Assembly (NCBI GenBank): GCA_964446485.1
Contig: CAYUOU010000001.1
Coordinates: 1-64,000, forward strand
DNA: 64,000 nt
Direction of reading: 5' to 3'
Origin: JBDRRP01 sp964446485
Lineage (GTDB): Bacteria; Desulfobacterota; Desulfobacteria; Desulfobacterales; JBDRRP01
The notes beneath the pieces were generated by a model, which saw only the letters and a program-made list of their open reading frames with translations, was not told the origin of the DNA and searched no databases. Positions 60,308-64,000 of the stretch are shown one piece after another. Both the position numbers and the translations under genes were made by a program. Position 1 is the stretch's first letter. The number at the start of each line of letters is the position of its first letter.

Positions 60308-61621
60308 CTATCTGAGATGGTGTTTGCGGAATTCGTTGATGTCGCCTTGCCAACCGCCTTCGACTTCTTCTTCCTTCCAGAAGATGTAGGGATTGTGGCG
60401 CGGTTCCTGAACGTGCTGGGGAACCGGATCCATACCGAGGACGTCCAGCATTTTCTGGAATCCCTGGCGCTTGATCAGCTCGCCGAGGCGCTCACGGTTC
60501 TTGCCTTCTTCCATCCACCAGTCCCAGATGCCTTCGATGACTTCCTTGATCTCATCGTAGGGCTCTTCGACCTTGACAAAAGGCACCAGCAGGGAACCCA
60601 TCTGGGCACCGTCGAGAATGGGGGCCTTGGCACCAACGAGGATGGAGCATCCTCTGTCGTCACCGATTCTCAGGGCGCGGGGCATGACGTTGATGCAGTG
60701 CATGCAGCGCGTGCATTCCTTGTTGTCGATCATCAGCTTGTTGTCTTCCATCCACATGCATTCGGTGGGGCAACGGCCGATGACTTCCTTCTCGAGATCG
60801 AAAGCACCCCAGTCGCGGCCGGCATGAGCGCCACCGTTGGGAGCGATCTCACCGCCGATGTAAGCCTGAACGGCTTCCTGGTCGATCTTGATATCGTCTT
60901 TCCAGGTGCCGATGAAAGCCATGTCGGAACGGGCCAGGGAGGCCACGCAGCAGTTGGGGCAGCCGTCGAACTTGAACTTGAATTTGTAAGGGAAGGCCGG
61001 GCGGTGCAACTCGTCCTGGTATTCCTGGGTCAGATCGTAGCACAGGCCCTGGGTGTCATAGCAGGACCACTCACAGCGGGCCGAACCGATGCAGTCCGCA
61101 GGTGTCCGGAGGTTGGAGCCGGAGCCACCGAGATCCTGATTCATGTCATGGGTCAGGGTCCAGAAGATTTCTTCGAGCTGTTTGGTCTGGGTGCCCAGAA
61201 GAATGATGTCTCCCGTGGAGCCATGCATGTTGGTGATGCCGCTGCCGCGGAATTCCCAAAGGTCGCAAAGCTCGTTCAGGAATTTGGTGGTGTAGAATTT
61301 GCCGCCGGGCTGGGCGACGCGCATGGTGTGAAAATGCGCCACGCCGGGGAACATTTCGGGCTGGTCGCAGTAGCGGCCGATGACGCCGCCGCCGTAACCG
61401 AAAACGCCGACGATGCCGCCGTGCTTCCAGTGGGTTCGGCCATGCTCAAAAGACAGTTCCATCACGCCCAGAAGGTCGTCACACACATCGACCGGAACCT
61501 GAAACTCGATCTGGTCCGCCTTGTTGGCCCTGTTGGCAGCTTCCTGCTTGATGTCGGAAACAAAGCTCGGCCACGGTCCGCTTTCAAGCTCGTCCAACAT
61601 CGGGGTTTTATGCTTCGCCAT
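60308..61621 (-). CDS. dsrA: Dissimilatory sulfite reductase, alpha subunit
   Basis: 437 residues. Siroheme-cluster cysteines are seen in CIGSARCEWSCYDTQGLC and DGCPNCCVASLARSDMAF; the ferredoxin domain has CPTECMWMEDNKL and CTRCMHCINVMPRAL. DsrA is structural/catalytic with DsrB. GGAGGT is 7 nt before the ATG. The order dsrA-dsrB-dsrD-dsrN is the standard reductive type. A good promoter lies about 160 bp upstream. Confidence 0.97.
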   Translation of the reverse strand: MAKHKTPMLDELESGPWPSFVSDIKQEAANRANKADQIEFQVPVDVCDDLLGVMELSFEHGRTHWKHGGIVGVFGYGGGVIGRYCDQPEMFPGVAHFHTMRVAQPGGKFYTTKFLNELCDLWEFRGSGITNMHGSTGDIILLGTQTKQLEEIFWTLTHDMNQDLGGSGSNLRTPADCIGSARCEWSCYDTQGLCYDLTQEYQDELHRPAFPYKFKFKFDGCPNCCVASLARSDMAFIGTWKDDIKIDQEAVQAYIGGEIAPNGGAHAGRDWGAFDLEKEVIGRCPTECMWMEDNKLMIDNKECTRCMHCINVMPRALRIGDDRGCSILVGAKAPILDGAQMGSLLVPFVKVEEPYDEIKEVIEGIWDWWMEEGKNRERLGELIKRQGFQKMLDVLGMDPVPQHVQEPRHNPYIFWKEEEVEGGWQGDINEFRKHHLR

Positions 61622-61781
61622 TTCTTACCTCCATTTAGATTGATAATTGGCTGCGATACTGCGGGTCGATAGCTTCAAAAGGATTTGACAGGTCACCTCC
61701 TCTCGCACAAATTTCATTGGTATGTCTAACCATCAGGATGGTGTGGATTCACGGTCCCCAAGAACGAAACTACAGGGGGCA

Positions 61782-61810
61782 GGTATAAAATTTCTCCCTA
61801 TTCTTGTCAA
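61782..61810 (-). promoter_or_regulatory. Sigma-70-type promoter for dsrABDN
   Basis: On the minus strand TTGACA (61810-61805) and TATACC (61787-61782) are exactly 17 bases apart, followed by about 160 bases to the dsrA start. This is the best promoter match in the window. The long leader may hold a regulator or RNA site. Confidence 0.65.
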
Positions 61811-61917
61811 TAAAAAACGGGGCTTTACGTGGACTTGTGGGGAAGGATAGCCCAACCGGTCAAATAAATACTGGATTTTGTGGTTTAGATCTTCGTAAAC
61901 CCTCTATATTGTGGTTT

Positions 61918-63093
61918 TTATAAAAGACTCAACCGTATCGAGGCGATGGCGGTACTCAGCGCCGTCGCGTGGGCGCGGCCATGGCGGTCGTAAAGGAGGC
62001 GCGCCTCGGATCCGGCCGGAAGCCGTTCCACAAGGGCGGCCGTAAGCTGGCGGATGTCATCCTCTTTGAGAGCCGCTATGACCGCGTGAAACCCCTGGGC
62101 AAAATCCGCCGGGAGGCGCCCGGACCGGACCTGATGGGCCAGACCATCGAAAAATCCCTCCACGGTCCATGCCACCGCGGGGGTCTCGTAGAGCGCCATG
62201 CTTCCCACACCGTCCATCCGGTCCACCCGATTTTTCAGGGTCAGGTCCACCATAAACAAGAGAAGGGTATCGATGAGGTCTTCCGGCAGGAGCCTCGCCG
62301 GGTCCATCAGTGGGGCATGGCGGCGCACACTGATGAGGCGTACATCCACGCCGGCGTCTCCGGATGGACGGACGATGAAATCGCCGGCGCCGTGGTGCCA
62401 CCGAGAGACGTGTGCCGAAGTGGTCACGTCATACAACCGGGTGTGCGCGGCGGCCGTCCGACGAAACAAATCCGCCGTCTGCGCCGGCGATAAATCGTAT
62501 TGCCCGAGCACCGGATCCCAAACCACCACACGGCGACACAGCTGATCGGCACCGTCGCCCGTGAGATGCCATTCGCAAAAACCGTCGAGCCAGTCGGCCA
62601 GAAACACGGCCATCTTGTGGGGGCCGATGTTCTCCGCCACGCCGTAAACCTGGGGCAAAATGTCCTCGCCAAGCGCCTGCAAATGTCTGAGCGCCGCCAC
62701 CTCTTCGGCAATGACGGTTCTCCCTTGGGCGGAAACCGCCACGTTAGCGACCCGGTAAACACACCGCCCGCCAATCTGGATCCGCACCAAGGCCGGGTGG
62801 TAGAAAGCGCCATGCTTGACGAGATGGATGTGCACAGGCACAGATTGAGGGCAAGTGGCCAAAACGTCGCCGGGAAGGGCCTCGACAAGATATCGACCGC
62901 GGTCTTGGGCGAGAAAAGCAGAGAGGGTGCTGAAGTAATCCCCGGTGCTGGGGACGTCGGTTTGGGGAGCGCGCTCCGGGGAGATCGCGCGATCGAGGGG
63001 CAGGCGACGGCGCCACACGTCGTCGCCGGGACAAACGGGGGTGTCGCCGTCCTCCAGAAAGAAGAAAAACTCAGGGGTCAATGGTATGGTCAC
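61918..63093 (-). CDS. Hypothetical protein, possible kinase-like fold
   Basis: 391 residues with no metal motif or signal. The centre reads VHIHLVKHGAFYHPALVRIQ, VAVSAQGRTVIAEEVAAL and KMAVFLADWLDGFCEWHL, which has the spacing of a protein-kinase/phosphotransferase N-lobe (Lys, Glu and hinge), but no convincing catalytic H-x-D or DFG is seen. It lies 22 bp behind the TPR gene on the same strand and upstream of dsrA, so it could be functionally linked to sulfite reduction. No name can be given. Confidence 0.6.
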   Translation of the reverse strand: MTIPLTPEFFFFLEDGDTPVCPGDDVWRRRLPLDRAISPERAPQTDVPSTGDYFSTLSAFLAQDRGRYLVEALPGDVLATCPQSVPVHIHLVKHGAFYHPALVRIQIGGRCVYRVANVAVSAQGRTVIAEEVAALRHLQALGEDILPQVYGVAENIGPHKMAVFLADWLDGFCEWHLTGDGADQLCRRVVVWDPVLGQYDLSPAQTADLFRRTAAAHTRLYDVTTSAHVSRWHHGAGDFIVRPSGDAGVDVRLISVRRHAPLMDPARLLPEDLIDTLLLFMVDLTLKNRVDRMDGVGSMALYETPAVAWTVEGFFDGLAHQVRSGRLPADFAQGFHAVIAALKEDDIRQLTAALVERLPAGSEARLLYDRHGRAHATALSTAIASIRLSLL

Positions 63094-63115
63094 CGCAGAA
63101 TCTGCCGGCGTTGGC

Positions 63116-63739
63116 CTATCGATGCGCGTCCAGCGCTTTCTTCACCTCGGGAGCGATGGTGTACCCCAACGCCTCCGCCTTGTCGGCATGGCTGATGGCC
63201 TTTTCCCAATCGCCTTTTTCAATGTGGGCCAATGACAGATTGTTGTGAGCCACGGGAAAATCGGGGTCGATGGAGAGCGCTTTTTCGCTGGCAGCGATGC
63301 TTTCGTCGACCGCCCCGGACATAAGGTAGGCGCTGCCCAGCGTAACGTAGGCCTGGATAAACTGGGAATTGAAAGCGATGGCTTTTTCCAAGAATTTCAG
63401 GCTCTCTTCAAGTTCACCCTTTTGAAGATAGACAAAACCGAGATTGCCGTAGGCTTCGGCGAATCCTGCCCGCGCCTGAGTGGCGCGTTTGTTCCAGTCC
63501 AGGCACCCGTCAAGATCGCCACGGTGCAGGCAGATACCGCCCATCTGGACATAAGCTTCGGCCAGGGAGGGACTGCAGTCAATGGCCGCCAGCAATTCCT
63601 TTTCGGCCTCGTTGAACATCCGTTTTCCCAAATATCCAACAGCCAGGTTGTAGTGGGAGGTGCCGCACTCCTCGTTCATCTGCACGGCACTCTGGTATTT
63701 GGCGATATATTCGTCCACGTCTTTGGGCAAATCACTCAT
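63116..63739 (-). CDS. TPR-repeat protein
   Basis: 207 residues of about five tetratricopeptide repeats, for example SLAEAYVQMGGICLHRGDLD, GFAEAYGNLGFVYLQKGELE, AYVTLGSAYLMSGAVD and AHNNLSLAHIEKGDWEKAIS. It is a protein-protein interaction module without a signal peptide, hence cytoplasmic. It forms a pair with the unknown gene downstream of it and lies in front of the dsr cluster. GGAGG lies 5 nt before the ATG. Confidence 0.85.
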   Translation of the reverse strand: MSDLPKDVDEYIAKYQSAVQMNEECGTSHYNLAVGYLGKRMFNEAEKELLAAIDCSPSLAEAYVQMGGICLHRGDLDGCLDWNKRATQARAGFAEAYGNLGFVYLQKGELEESLKFLEKAIAFNSQFIQAYVTLGSAYLMSGAVDESIAASEKALSIDPDFPVAHNNLSLAHIEKGDWEKAISHADKAEALGYTIAPEVKKALDAHR

Positions 63740-63966
63740 GACGTTCCTCCGTCAAGATTAACTGTAAAGACGTGTCCGCTATTATGCCCCTCCGGGCTTG
63801 TCAAGAAAAATTGACCGCCTGCAGTGGAATCGTGCCGGCGGGGGGCTTTTTCCCTTGACAGGGATAAGAGCCTTAATCTACCGTTTTCATGCATTTTTTT
63901 GGGTGAGCCCGCACACCGCGGGGCTCCTGCCCGGGTCGCTTATTCTCCAGGACAAAGGAGCGTGCC

Positions 63967-64000
63967 ATGAAAACCGGATGTTACACCGCTTTGGCGACAC
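63967..64000 (+). CDS. Start of a gene cut by the window end
   Basis: AAAGGAGCGTGCC precedes an ATG that opens MKTGCYTALAT up to the end of the window. AAAGGAG at about 6 nt makes this a credible start. Too little is present for an assignment. Confidence 0.5.
   Translation, partial: MKTGCYTALAT

Noticed and set aside
59135..61672. Two long plus-strand frames opposite dsrB and dsrA (382 and 451 codons)
   Set aside because: dsrA and dsrB are certain on the minus strand; the opposite frames are composition artefacts.
1..64000. CRISPR array or transposase genes
   Set aside because: No regularly spaced direct repeats of 25-40 bases and no DDE or IS-type proteins were seen; the repeats present are short palindromic elements.

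Overview
The window comes from a sulfate-reducing member of the Desulfobacterota, most likely a relative of Desulfosarcina/Desulfatitalea in the Desulfobacterales; the genus is inferred, not proven. The evidence is a full dissimilatory sulfite reductase cluster in the order dsrA-dsrB-dsrD-dsrN (minus strand, 57.4-61.6 kb), an adenylylsulfate reductase beta subunit (aprB, 6.9 kb), a tetraheme cytochrome c3, rubredoxin, ADP-forming acyl-CoA synthetase subunits and an acyl-CoA dehydrogenase. Base composition is high in GC, except for a few AT-rich islets that carry toxin-antitoxin genes.

The most important locus is 14.5-16.4 kb: an ArsR-type regulator, hgcA (corrinoid protein with the cap-helix motif NVWCAAGK and five membrane segments) and hgcB (2x[4Fe-4S] ferredoxin with the CIECGAC motif and a terminal Cys pair). 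This is the gene pair needed for mercury methylation, so the organism is predicted to make methylmercury. arsR and hgcA overlap by 32 bp, and a perfect 6-6-6 inverted repeat lies over a candidate promoter upstream.

Layout. 0.6-6.5 kb: zinc-ribbon protein, rubredoxin, an alpha/alpha-toroid protein with a left-handed beta-helix acyltransferase, a methyltransferase, a membrane thioredoxin, two small unknowns and yvcK. 6.9-10.1 kb: aprB without aprA, two unknowns and an acyl-CoA dehydrogenase fused to a rubredoxin domain. 10.2-14.4 kb: lipoprotein, zinc-ribbon rhomboid, microproteins, WYL regulator and hydrolase. 14.5-20.6 kb: hgc operon, class IV aminotransferase, five-S1-domain protein, thioredoxin reductase and TauE. 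21.3-27.4 kb: ybbA-ybbP-tesA and a DUF362 ferredoxin protein, interrupted by an exact 1010-bp tandem duplication. 27.6-32 kb: repeat-rich accessory segment with mazEF, hicAB, a tRNA-3'-end-like fragment and several palindromic repeats. 32.3-34.6 kb: an M48-like protein that has lost its zinc site, with a partner. 34.8-43.4 kb (minus): ADP-forming acyl-CoA synthetase operon, PfkB kinase, hydrolases, a terC pseudogene, a glutamine amidotransferase and an overlapping pair that looks like phage spanins. 43.6-51.1 kb: queD, dnaJ, nadB, DUF1178 and molybdenum cofactor genes moaB, mobA, moaE, moaC. 51.3-56.3 kb: mltA, tatA/B-tatC, ycaO and cytochrome c3. 56.4-63.7 kb: a winged-helix/PrmA-like methyltransferase, dsrNDBA, a kinase-fold-like unknown and a TPR protein.

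Functionally, AprB, DsrAB, DsrD, DsrN (siroheme amidation) and cytochrome c3 belong to sulfate respiration; the Tat pathway and molybdenum cofactor genes support assembly of periplasmic redox enzymes; and hgcAB adds mercury methylation.
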